Assembly (NCBI GenBank): GCA_947591315.1 | Contig: CANQDD010000005.1 | Location: forward strand, 48,425 to 112,424 | Length of the DNA stretch: 64,000 nt | Origin: an uncultured Clostridia bacterium | Lineage (GTDB): Bacteria > Bacillota > Clostridia > UBA1381 | Direction of reading: 5' to 3' | Part shown: positions 43,721 to 52,200 of the stretch, one piece after another | Layout: each line of letters begins with the position of its first letter | Position numbering within the stretch: position 1 is the first letter of the stretch | Program-made: the position numbers and the translations under genes | Notes under the pieces: model-generated | The model's database searches: none | What the model was told of the DNA's origin: nothing | The model's input: only the letters and a program-made list of their open reading frames with translations

Positions 43721-44710
43721 TTATTTGAGATTTTCTCTGAAAAACGCTTCGAGCTTGTCGAACGGTATCGCGTTCTTTCCGCCGCCGTCGTAGAGGTCGG
43801 TGTGAACCGCGTCGGGTATAATCATGAGTTCTTTGTTGTCGGCGTACTTGCTGCCGTTTATCATATCCGCGTACGCGTCGCGGCTGAAGTAGCACGAGTG
43901 CGCCTTCTCGCCGTGCATGACGAGTACCGCGCTGCGGATTTCGTTTGAGTATTGCAGAATGGGCTGATTTATAAACGACATGCAGCCCGTGACGTTCCAG
44001 CCGCCGTTTGAGTTAAGCGAGCGCGCATGGTAGCCGCGCTTCGTTTTGTAGTAGTCGTAGTAGTCCTTTACGAAGAACGGCGCGTCGTCGGGAAGCGGAT
44101 CTACGACACCGCCGCCGAGGGTGTAGCTGCCGTTTTTGTAGTCGGTAATTCTCTGCGCGTTCAGCGCCTTTTTCATTTCGTAACGCTTTTCCTCGCTGTC
44201 GTCCGCGTCGAAGTAGCCCTTCGCGTTTACGCGCGTCATATCGTACATCGTGGACGCTACCGTCGCCTTTATTCTCGTGTCGAGCGCGGCGGCGTTAAGC
44301 GCCATACCGCCCCAGCCGCAGATACCGATTATGCCTATTTTGTCGGGATCAACGTTTTCACACGTGGACAGAAAATCGACAGCCGCCTGAAAGTCCTCGG
44401 TGTTAATGTCGGGCGACGCCATGTAACGCGGCTCTCCCCCGCTCTCGCCTGTAAACGACGGGTCAAACGCTATCGTCAAAAATCCGCGCTCCGCCATTGT
44501 CTGGGCGTACAAGCCCGACGCCTGCTCCTTCACCGCGCCGAACGGCCCGCACACCGCGATTGCCGCCAATTTTCCCGCCGCGTCCTTCGGCGTGTACATA
44601 TCAGCCGCGAGCGTTATTCCGTAGCGGTTGTGAAACGTTACCTTTTCGTGGTTTACCTTTTCGCTTTTCGGGAAGGTTTTATCCCATTCGGTCGTGAGTT
44701 TAAGCTCCAT
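43721..44710 (-). CDS. alpha/beta hydrolase with a probable cysteine nucleophile (dienelactone-hydrolase-like)
   Basis: 329 residues. Conserved blocks: VTFHNRYGITLAADMYTP, ERGFLTIAFDPSFTGESGG, the nucleophile elbow GIIGICGWGGMALNAAA, SAVLVMHGEKAHSCYFS (acid) and IPDAVHTDLYD (catalytic His). The elbow has Cys (G-I-C-G-W-G) where esterases have Ser. This is typical of dienelactone hydrolases and a related uncharacterised family, so it is not a defect. No signal peptide. Substrate unknown. It is transcribed alone from 44748-44776 and converges on trpB2. Confidence 0.85.
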   Translation of the reverse strand: MELKLTTEWDKTFPKSEKVNHEKVTFHNRYGITLAADMYTPKDAAGKLAAIAVCGPFGAVKEQASGLYAQTMAERGFLTIAFDPSFTGESGGEPRYMASPDINTEDFQAAVDFLSTCENVDPDKIGIIGICGWGGMALNAAALDTRIKATVASTMYDMTRVNAKGYFDADDSEEKRYEMKKALNAQRITDYKNGSYTLGGGVVDPLPDDAPFFVKDYYDYYKTKRGYHARSLNSNGGWNVTGCMSFINQPILQYSNEIRSAVLVMHGEKAHSCYFSRDAYADMINGSKYADNKELMIIPDAVHTDLYDGGGKNAIPFDKLEAFFRENLK

Positions 44711-44747
44711 TTTTATTACCGCCCTTTCACGTTATTTCTTTGGTTTA

Positions 44748-44776
44748 ATTATATATCCGCGCGTCTTAAATGTCAA
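44748..44776 (-). promoter_or_regulatory. promoter of the alpha/beta hydrolase gene
   Basis: Minus strand TTGACA (44776-44771), 17-bp spacer, TATAAT (44753-44748). Confidence 0.8.
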
Positions 44777-44865
44777 ATACTTATATTGAATATGAGAATA
44801 TGCCTTCAGAGCATATTTAATTAAGACAAATTCGGTATATTTTCATTACGGGAACGTTACATTCG

Positions 44866-44895
44866 TTGACGGGTCGGCGGCGAGTATGATAAAAT
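44866..44895 (+). promoter_or_regulatory. promoter of the transglutaminase-like secreted protein
   Basis: TTGACG (44866-44871), 18-bp spacer, TAAAAT (44890-44895). The GGGAGGG ribosome site follows shortly after. Confidence 0.55.
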
Positions 44896-44928
44896 TAAAG
44901 CTGACAAATATAATGGGAGGGCACAATT

Positions 44929-47900
44929 ATGAAAACGAAAAAAATTATTGCCGCATTTGTGTCGGCTTCAATGCTCGCGGCGTCGTTTACGGCGTTGAAC
45001 GTCGCGGACGCGGAGTATGAAATGACTATGCCGCGCGTGACGCAGGGGCACTGGGAGGATAATCATTTTATTTACTTTTACGACCAGTTAAGACCGGAAG
45101 CGAAGAAGTTTTACAACGCGCTTTTGGATATGTACACACATGATACGCTTAAGGACGGCAGCGGCTCATACAATCTTACCGAAAATGAGGTTGTGACGCA
45201 GGCTCAGCTTGACGCTTACGCGCACGGCGACAGAGGACTTATAAACACCTACGGCGCGGCGCGTGACGCGTTCTGCGCGGATCACCCCGAGGTGTTCTGG
45301 GTTGATTTCGATAAGATGAAAATTACGGTAAAGCAAAACAGCGAAGGGTATACGGCTTATATGGGCGCAGATACCGGCGAGAATTATTACAGACAGGGTT
45401 ATACGTCACAGACGGACGTTGACGAGGCGATTACTGATATTAACGCGGCGGTTGACGCGCTTGTTGAGACGGGCAGCGCGGCGGTAAACGCTCCCGACGA
45501 TACCCCGTCGGGCATCGATGAAGGCGGCAGCGTTACGCCGTCCGAACCCGAAACGGACGATACGCCGATAGTGCTTGATTTGGAGGATCTAAGACCGAAA
45601 ACATCGGACGACGAAAAGAACAGAGAAAAAACGGATGGTGAAAAGGAAATCACAGCTATTCACGACGCGCTTATCCGAGGAACAGCTTACAAGCTCGACA
45701 CGACCGACGAAAACGATCCGAAGCACTGTGATCCGAAAAATATCGGTCACGTGAGAACGGCTTACGGCCCGCTTGTGGCGCATGAGAGTCTTTGCGAGGG
45801 CTACTCGAAGGCTATGAAGCTCGTGCTTGACAAGGCGCATATTCCTTGCGTGACGGTTCAGGGCGTTTACAAGCACACCGCGGAGCAGATGGAGCTTCAT
45901 ATGTGGAACTATGTACAGATAAACACCGGCGAAAATAACAAGTGGTACGCCGTTGACGCTACCTTTGATGATCCGTCAGTATTTAACGGCGTGACCGTCG
46001 ACGAGGCGGACAGTGGTCACGAATCAAAGGAGTATCTGCTTGTCGGCGCGGATATTATGGACAGACAGCACGTTGAAAGCGGCGAAATGTCGGAGTGCGG
46101 ATTTGAGTTTAAGTATCCCGTTCTCGAAATGAGCGGCGTAAGCTTTGACACGGTGTATTCCTTGGGCGGTCTTGACGTTCAGTTTTCGAGCGACTGCAAC
46201 CAGACCTACGGTTCGGGTTCACCCTCGAAAATACCGGCGTTTAAGGTAAGCTATAACGGCAAGGGCTACGAAAAGGCGGCTAAAGAGGATAAAATGTATA
46301 TCCTCGTTAAATTCTACGGCCGTAATTATGAGACCGAGGGCGGCGAGTACACCGCGAGCGAATGGATATACGCCGATACAGGCATGTATGACGCGCAGGG
46401 AATAGGCGCGTTTGAACATGATGAATACACATTATTCCCAGCACAGGTGACGCCTTTTATGGAGTTTGCCGTTACGGATATTCCTCCGCGCGGTCACTGG
46501 TACCCCGGTCAGGAAATCCCCGAAAATCCGCAGATTTCCGACCCCGAGGACGATAAATTCGGACTTGAGCAGGCGGAATATCAGTATTATACGGGCGATC
46601 CGCTGCTGCTTGCGGAGGACACGGGTATGCTGTTTAATCCTGTCGATGTAGAATATCAACCGCCGTTTATACAGCGTTCTACGCCGTCGATGTCGGGCAG
46701 ATTTTATATTGAGGACGGCTCGAAGGAGTGCGAGGTCGTGTTCGATAAGCCGCTTCAAAAGAAGGGCGCGTCTCCCGCTTCGCTTATGCAGTCAAACGGT
46801 GAGACGGAAACGCCGCTCGAGTATAAGAAAGATTACACGGTAAGCGTATCCGATAAGACGGATAACGCGGCTCTGGGCAACGTCAGAGTTGACAAGGTCG
46901 TGACGGATATGCGTCTCGTCGGCGACAGGACGATTAAAATGACGCTTACCCCCGACGCTTCGTGGGCGGGCGACACGGTCGCGTACGATATAAATATAAC
47001 GGGGCTTGAAAGCGTAGTCGGCAATATGCAGCCGGTGACGATTTCATTCGTAACGTCGCACCGCGCGGCTGTGTGCGCGTACCGTTCGCGCGGATATTTC
47101 TTCAATCTGTTCGCGAAGCCGCAGCTTATGGAGAATACCGATGTTTCGTTAAACAACTGGGAAACGTCGGACGGAAGTAAGGTTGACCAGAGCCTTTCAA
47201 ACAGAATAGCGCTCGTTGTTTCGGAAACAGGCAAAGCAAACAGCGACAAGATGAACGATATGATCGAAAAGGACACGGGCAGAGAGGTACTCGGCAGCAG
47301 CACGTACGATTTGAGCCTCACGATATGCAACAGGAACATTTTAAGCACCGGCACAAGCGTGCGTCTGTGCGTCGGCTTCCCCTACCCCTACGGCCCCGAC
47401 GACGAGGGCGTGAAGTTTACGGCGTACCACTTTATAAAGGACTCGCAGGGCAACACGACAGGCGTTGAGGAAATCCCGTGCGAGGTCACGAAGTACGGAC
47501 TTGTAATACTGTGCAAAAAATTCAGCCCGTTCGCGATAGTCGCGAGTGAGAAAACCGAAGCGGACAAAGCCGATATGACGGGTACGATTACGGTTGTAAG
47601 TAACGCGGGCGGCACTGTTACCTCTGACAATACAAACGGCGACGGCATAATCGTGACAACTCCCGACAAGGAATACACAACGCTTACGATAACACCCGAC
47701 GAGGGATATTCGGTTGACGCGGTGACGGTAAACGGCATATTGCAGACCGCCGCCGAGAAGGATAAGCCGACAACGGTAACGGTGTCAGCCGAGGCTAACA
47801 GGCGGAGCAACACGATAGTAGATGTGACATTCAAAAAGACGGAGACTATCAAAAAAGAAGAAGCTCTGGCGGAGGAAACAGGCGAGACTATCGTCAGAAA

Positions 47901-48213
47901 CACGCTTCCCGCTCCGCTCGGCAAGGGTACTGAGCTTACGGGAACGATTACGGCAAACGAGGATGGCAGCGTTTCGGCAACCGTTAAAAACAATTCCGAA
48001 ACTCATCAGGACAGCGCGGCGCTGCTCGTCGCGTCATACGAGGGCGGAAGGCTTAAAGCCGTAAAGCGTGACACAAAGACAGTGTATACGGGTGCTGAGG
48101 AGACGCTCACCGTCGAGGCGTTCGCCGATGAGGAAAAGGGCGACGCGGTAAAGGCGTTTCTCTGGGGCATTGACAGCGTGTACCCCGTCGCTGTGAAAAC
48201 CATATCGCAGTAA
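44929..48213 (+). CDS. large secreted protein with transglutaminase-like cysteine peptidase domain
   Basis: 1094 residues. Signal peptide about 1-28 (SMLAASFTALNVADA). A transglutaminase-like core carries Cys289 in LCEGYSKAMKLVLD, His324 in ELHMWNYVQI and Asp343 in WYAVDATFDDPS, forming the papain-like triad. The acidic Pro/Ser/Thr-rich stretch before it (about 185-235) looks like a loop or linker. Downstream are beta-sandwich domains (SFVTSHRAAV region about 690; a GTVTS/GYSVDAVTVNG Listeria-type repeat about 880-950) and a C-terminal module ending VKAFLWGIDSVYPVAV, shared with other secreted proteins here. Probably a cell-wall or extracellular peptidase or cross-linking enzyme; substrate unknown. 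Monocistronic with own promoter and terminator. Confidence 0.8.
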   Translation: MKTKKIIAAFVSASMLAASFTALNVADAEYEMTMPRVTQGHWEDNHFIYFYDQLRPEAKKFYNALLDMYTHDTLKDGSGSYNLTENEVVTQAQLDAYAHGDRGLINTYGAARDAFCADHPEVFWVDFDKMKITVKQNSEGYTAYMGADTGENYYRQGYTSQTDVDEAITDINAAVDALVETGSAAVNAPDDTPSGIDEGGSVTPSEPETDDTPIVLDLEDLRPKTSDDEKNREKTDGEKEITAIHDALIRGTAYKLDTTDENDPKHCDPKNIGHVRTAYGPLVAHESLCEGYSKAMKLVLDKAHIPCVTVQGVYKHTAEQMELHMWNYVQINTGENNKWYAVDATFDDPSVFNGVTVDEADSGHESKEYLLVGADIMDRQHVESGEMSECGFEFKYPVLEMSGVSFDTVYSLGGLDVQFSSDCNQTYGSGSPSKIPAFKVSYNGKGYEKAAKEDKMYILVKFYGRNYETEGGEYTASEWIYADTGMYDAQGIGAFEHDEYTLFPAQVTPFMEFAVTDIPPRGHWYPGQEIPENPQISDPEDDKFGLEQAEYQYYTGDPLLLAEDTGMLFNPVDVEYQPPFIQRSTPSMSGRFYIEDGSKECEVVFDKPLQKKGASPASLMQSNGETETPLEYKKDYTVSVSDKTDNAALGNVRVDKVVTDMRLVGDRTIKMTLTPDASWAGDTVAYDINITGLESVVGNMQPVTISFVTSHRAAVCAYRSRGYFFNLFAKPQLMENTDVSLNNWETSDGSKVDQSLSNRIALVVSETGKANSDKMNDMIEKDTGREVLGSSTYDLSLTICNRNILSTGTSVRLCVGFPYPYGPDDEGVKFTAYHFIKDSQGNTTGVEEIPCEVTKYGLVILCKKFSPFAIVASEKTEADKADMTGTITVVSNAGGTVTSDNTNGDGIIVTTPDKEYTTLTITPDEGYSVDAVTVNGILQTAAEKDKPTTVTVSAEANRRSNTIVDVTFKKTETIKKEEALAEETGETIVRNTLPAPLGKGTELTGTITANEDGSVSATVKNNSETHQDSAALLVASYEGGRLKAVKRDTKTVYTGAEETLTVEAFADEEKGDAVKAFLWGIDSVYPVAVKTISQ

Positions 48214-48230
48214 AACGCGGACAATACAAA

Positions 48231-48252
48231 AACGGCGCCTTATGGCGCCGTT
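48231..48252 (+). terminator. terminator of the transglutaminase-like gene
   Basis: Stem AACGGCGCC / GGCGCCGTT with loop TTAT, 17 bp after the stop codon; the T-tract is short. Confidence 0.7.
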
Positions 48253-48300
48253 TCGCGTTTTCCGGAAACGCTCATATATTCAAACGCCCGTAACAGGCGG

Positions 48301-48882
48301 TTATCGGCTGAGAATAGGCTGTATCTGCCTGCCCTCAAACGCCATCTCCGCCGTTTCCGTAACCTTGTCAAAATCCGCTACGAGCGATGTGGGTTTGTTT
48401 ATGCAATCGTCCTGTGAAAACGGCAGAAAGTACACGTTTTTACTGTTTAACAGGCTGCCGATATTTTTTGCCGCGCCGCCGAGACCGTCGTTTGTGGACA
48501 CGGCTATAAGCACGGGCTTTTGATTTCTTAAATGCGCCTTCGCCGCCATTGTGACGGACGTGTCTGCGATTCCCGCGGCAAGCTTCGCCAAGGTGTTGCC
48601 CGTGCACGGCAGCACTATAAGCATGTCGAGAAGCTTTTTCGGGCCTATCGGCTCGGCTTCCTTTACGGTATGTATGATCTCCCTGCCCGTGATTTCCTTT
48701 ATTTGATTTATAAAGTCCTCGGCTTTGCCGAAGCGCGTGTCGGTCGAGTACGAAATACCGCTCATTATCGGCACCACGTCCGCGCCTGTCGCCTTTAGCT
48801 TTTTCATTGCCGCGACAGCTCTTTTGAAAGTGCAGAACGAGCCGCACATGGCAAAGCCTATTGTTTTGTTTTCCCAATCCAC
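48301..48882 (-). CDS. spoVFB: dipicolinate synthase subunit B
   Basis: 193-residue flavoprotein-like subunit that, with DpaA, oxidises dihydrodipicolinate to dipicolinic acid in the mother cell during sporulation. The N-terminus KTIGFAMCGSFCTFKRAV, GADVVPIMSGISYSTDTRFG, the LIVLPCTGNTLAKLAAGIAD block and KPVLIAVSTNDGLGGAAKNI all match DpaB/SpoVFB. The start is a GTG at 48882 with GGGGGTG upstream; it begins 3 bp after the remnant of subunit A, in the normal operon order. The B subunit is intact even though the A subunit is truncated. Confidence 0.92.
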   Translation of the reverse strand: MDWENKTIGFAMCGSFCTFKRAVAAMKKLKATGADVVPIMSGISYSTDTRFGKAEDFINQIKEITGREIIHTVKEAEPIGPKKLLDMLIVLPCTGNTLAKLAAGIADTSVTMAAKAHLRNQKPVLIAVSTNDGLGGAAKNIGSLLNSKNVYFLPFSQDDCINKPTSLVADFDKVTETAEMAFEGRQIQPILSR

Positions 48883-48885
48883 ATT

Positions 48886-49032
48886 CTACACCCCCAATTC
48901 ACTTATGATGTTCATGATTGTGTCCTTGATGATAGCTCCCGACGTTATCGGAGCAATCTTTCCCGGGAGTGACAGCGCCCATATTACGCGCACGCCGTGC
49001 TGCTTCGCCGCTTCAAAGTCCACCCCGGCGGA
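48886..49032 (-). pseudogene. spoVFA: dipicolinate synthase subunit A, C-terminal remnant
   Basis: Only about the last 48 codons are recognisable, from AGVDFEAAKQHGVRVIWALS through LPGKIAPITSGAIIKDTIMN to ISELGV. This is the C-terminal end of DpaA/SpoVFA (normally about 290 residues). Upstream of about 49032 the reading frame turns into unrelated low-complexity sequence (FYFTPPYPNF) and no Rossmann or substrate domain is present up to the neighbouring gene's terminator at 49240. The gene therefore lost about 240 codons, probably by a deletion or insertion that joined foreign DNA here. dpaB follows at 3 bp, as in intact operons. Confidence 0.82.
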
Positions 49033-49203
49033 TACAAAATTTGGATAAGGCGGTGTAAAATAAAAAAATCGCGGCAAAATTCGCACGAATTGCCGCATTA
49101 TCGCTGAAGTTGTTAAACGTGTACGATTCTTCCGCTCCGACGGAGCCGGATATGTCCGCGTAAAACTGATAAGTGAGTGACTTTGTATAAAATTTGATAG
49201 TTA

Positions 49204-49240
49204 AATAAATATCCACCCGTATAACGGGTGGATATTTATT
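49204..49240 (-). terminator. terminator behind the beta-helix protein
   Basis: 17-bp perfect stem AATAAATATCCACCCGT / ACGGGTGGATATTTATT with an ATA loop, 39 bp after the stop of the large gene. A and T runs at both ends allow bidirectional use. Confidence 0.75.
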
Positions 49241-49278
49241 CCTGAAGATTAGTACTGACGGATAAATTATAACATAAA

Positions 49279-52200
49279 CTAATATGTTATTTCAGTCAGC
49301 TCGCTTTCCGCCGTCAACGCTACAGGCTTCATGCCGTTAATGCTATCCCAAATCATTATCTTAACGCGTTTCGGTACCTTTTCAGATGTGGAAATATTAT
49401 ATGGCGAAGCTTGATTTGAACCTGTAATCTCGTTTATATTCACGCACATAAGCGAACCGTCCTCCGCGTATACGGCGGTAATAATCTGCTCTTTTTCTCC
49501 GTTTAAAAGACATTCCGATGTATCAATACTGAGCTCTATATTTCCACGTACGTAATCCAAATCTCCGTGATTCTCATATATGGCTTTAGTAATCTCCGGA
49601 GCGGTCATATCCCTTACATACACTGACATTGCCGCGGCAGTTTCAGACTCGGCAATCATCGCGGTTATATTTGCCGTGCCGTTCGCCACAGCCGTAATCA
49701 TACCGTTTTCGTCAACCTCCGCAACGTTCGGGTCGCTTGATATGTAGTATATGGCGGCATCGTCGGAGTATTCCTCGGGATATACCTTAAATTGCGATTG
49801 ATACGTTTGACCCGTCTGCAAAACAATCTGTTTCTGCAGCGCGCGCACATCTTCGGCTTGTTTGGGATATACGCTGCAAACAGTCTCGTTGTCGCTGCTT
49901 ATCGCGTCGCCGTTCTCGCTTGTTACAGCCGCGTTCATAACAAAACTCGTATAACTGTCAGTAAACGTATAATATTTTTCGTCTATATCAATCGTGATGC
50001 TTTTCTTCTCGCCGCCTTTTACAGTACCGAGATTTGATGTGTATATTTCATTGCCGTTTTCCGCGGTTACCTTTAATGATGCGCCGGTTACGGGATCGCA
50101 GCCGGTATTTTTAACAGTAACCTCAGCGGTGCCGTCGTTAAGTATACTATAGCCGCGCATTTCCACCGACAAATTACCGTATCCAATCGGAGATGAAACA
50201 CTGTCGTTTTCGGGGCAAGCGTCCGTAATCCCGCTCGAAGCTATTTTCGCCGTTACATTCTGAGATGTGAAATCCGACGGAATATTCGCGTTTATAACTA
50301 TATTTGCGGCTTCACCGGCGGGAATATCCGCGTCTACCGTTTCGTTGTACAATTCGCCCGAATTTTCTCCGGTGAGCGTCACGTCAAGAGACGATATATC
50401 CGTTTGAGTGTTATTAACCGCGCGTATTACAAACGAGCCGATAGCGTCCGGAATTATATCGCCCGATGATGCGAGAGATGTTATCGCCAAATCATTGAGC
50501 GGATCAGCCTTGACGCTGACAAGTCTTGCGGTATCATTTGGAATATTCTTCGCAAGTATCGCGCTTACCGACAATGTGCCGTCGTCATCAAAATACGCGT
50601 CCCACGAGCGTACCTTTTCACCGGTGAATTCTGTAATCGGCACCGGATTTGTCCACTGATTATCCTTGTAATACGACGCGTAAAGATTAGACTCGTAAGC
50701 CTCAGAATCCGTGTTTTGAACCTCATACAATAACGCCTTATTGTATCCGTTCTCGACATAAGAAATTTTGTCAGCTCCGCTCTCAAGCAGCGTTTTGGGA
50801 TAACTTTCCCACGCGCCGATATATTTTATGCTTCCCGACTCGGTAAAGTAATAGTTTTCACCGATATATTGTAGTCCCCAAATCGCATTTCCTGTCCTGT
50901 ATTTTTCAGTTCCGTCAATATATATTGAACTGCCGTCGGTCATATAATCACCGTCTGTATCAACTATAACAGCCGTGGTGCCGTCTGCGCCCGCTTCGAC
51001 GTCCGTTATGTAAAGCGGCTTATCGCTGCTGCCGTATTTTTGCTTGATTTCTCCCGCCGACGAACCGTTTATTTTAACCGAGTAAGCAATCATATTTTCC
51101 GTCTCTGCGGAGGGGACAGCGGAACCGGACGCATTTTCAAGCCACGCTATATGCGCGCCGTCTGCGCCGTAATATAATGAAGGATCGTATTTGTATCCAT
51201 CGTGCTCCGCCGCTACGTCTAAAGGCGCGCTCCAAGCGCTGCCGTCAAAGACGGAGTAAGAGAGAGCGGAATTGGCTGACATCTCGTTGACAATCTCTTC
51301 GAGATTATCGCTCTCCTCAAACGCGTCCTTCATATCCTGCCATACAATCGCCGCTTTATCTCCGTAAGCCTTTAAGTCAAACTCGAAATCAGCCGTGCCG
51401 TCGCTTTCAATTTGGGCCGGCTCGCTCCATACGCCGCTGCTGAGGACGCTGTAATAAAGCGCGGTCTTATTTATCATGTTTCGGGCCGTATCATCGTCGA
51501 GCCATACCATAACTACTCTTCCGTCACTGAGCTTAGCCGTTTTTACTCCGCCGTAAGGATAAACGGTATCCTTGACTCCTTCTAAGGACATAAGCTCGGC
51601 TGTGTCCGACTTGTTGAGATAGCTCCTGTCTATCAGCTCGAAGTCGCCCACACTGTCAACGGACGCAAGTTCAAAATCTTCGCCAAAATTCGGATAAAGC
51701 TGTGTTTTCAGGAAATCTTTTTCCAGGTTGACCCTTAAGCATAAGAGCACCGCGAGGAAATACATTTTACCTGTAAAGTTAATTTTAAGCTGGTCGTCTA
51801 TCGTTGTTATCGGCAAAGCGAGTCCCATATCGAATTGGCCTTTTAAACCCGCCTCAACACAGAGCGTTTCCTGTAGACCGAGGCCCACGCCGAGATAAGG
51901 CGTAAGCTCCGCCGAAATGTCGCTGGAGAGCGTAAATTTCGGCTTTATGAACGAGGAATCGTCATCCGGCGAAATTTTTGCGTCCGCCGAAAACTCGCCC
52001 GACACGCCGAACGCCACATAAGCAACGCTCGCGGGCGGAGGTAAATGTATGCCGCCTGTGTAACTGCCCTCAAATTTTATAAACGCGCCGCCGTCCACAA
52101 GCTTTAATCCGTTGCCCTCCGGACGCAGCTCCAAAAACGTCTTTGCGTTGATTTCGCCGTCTATGCCGAGCTTACCTTTATTGCTCAGTTCTAAATTGTC

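Noticed and set aside
49033..49216. 67-residue minus-strand frame containing FYADISGSVGAEESYTFNNF
   Set aside because: It starts inside a terminator hairpin with a GTG and no proper ribosome site, and runs out of frame over the dpaA remnant. It may be debris of another gene at the deletion junction but is not supportable as a gene.
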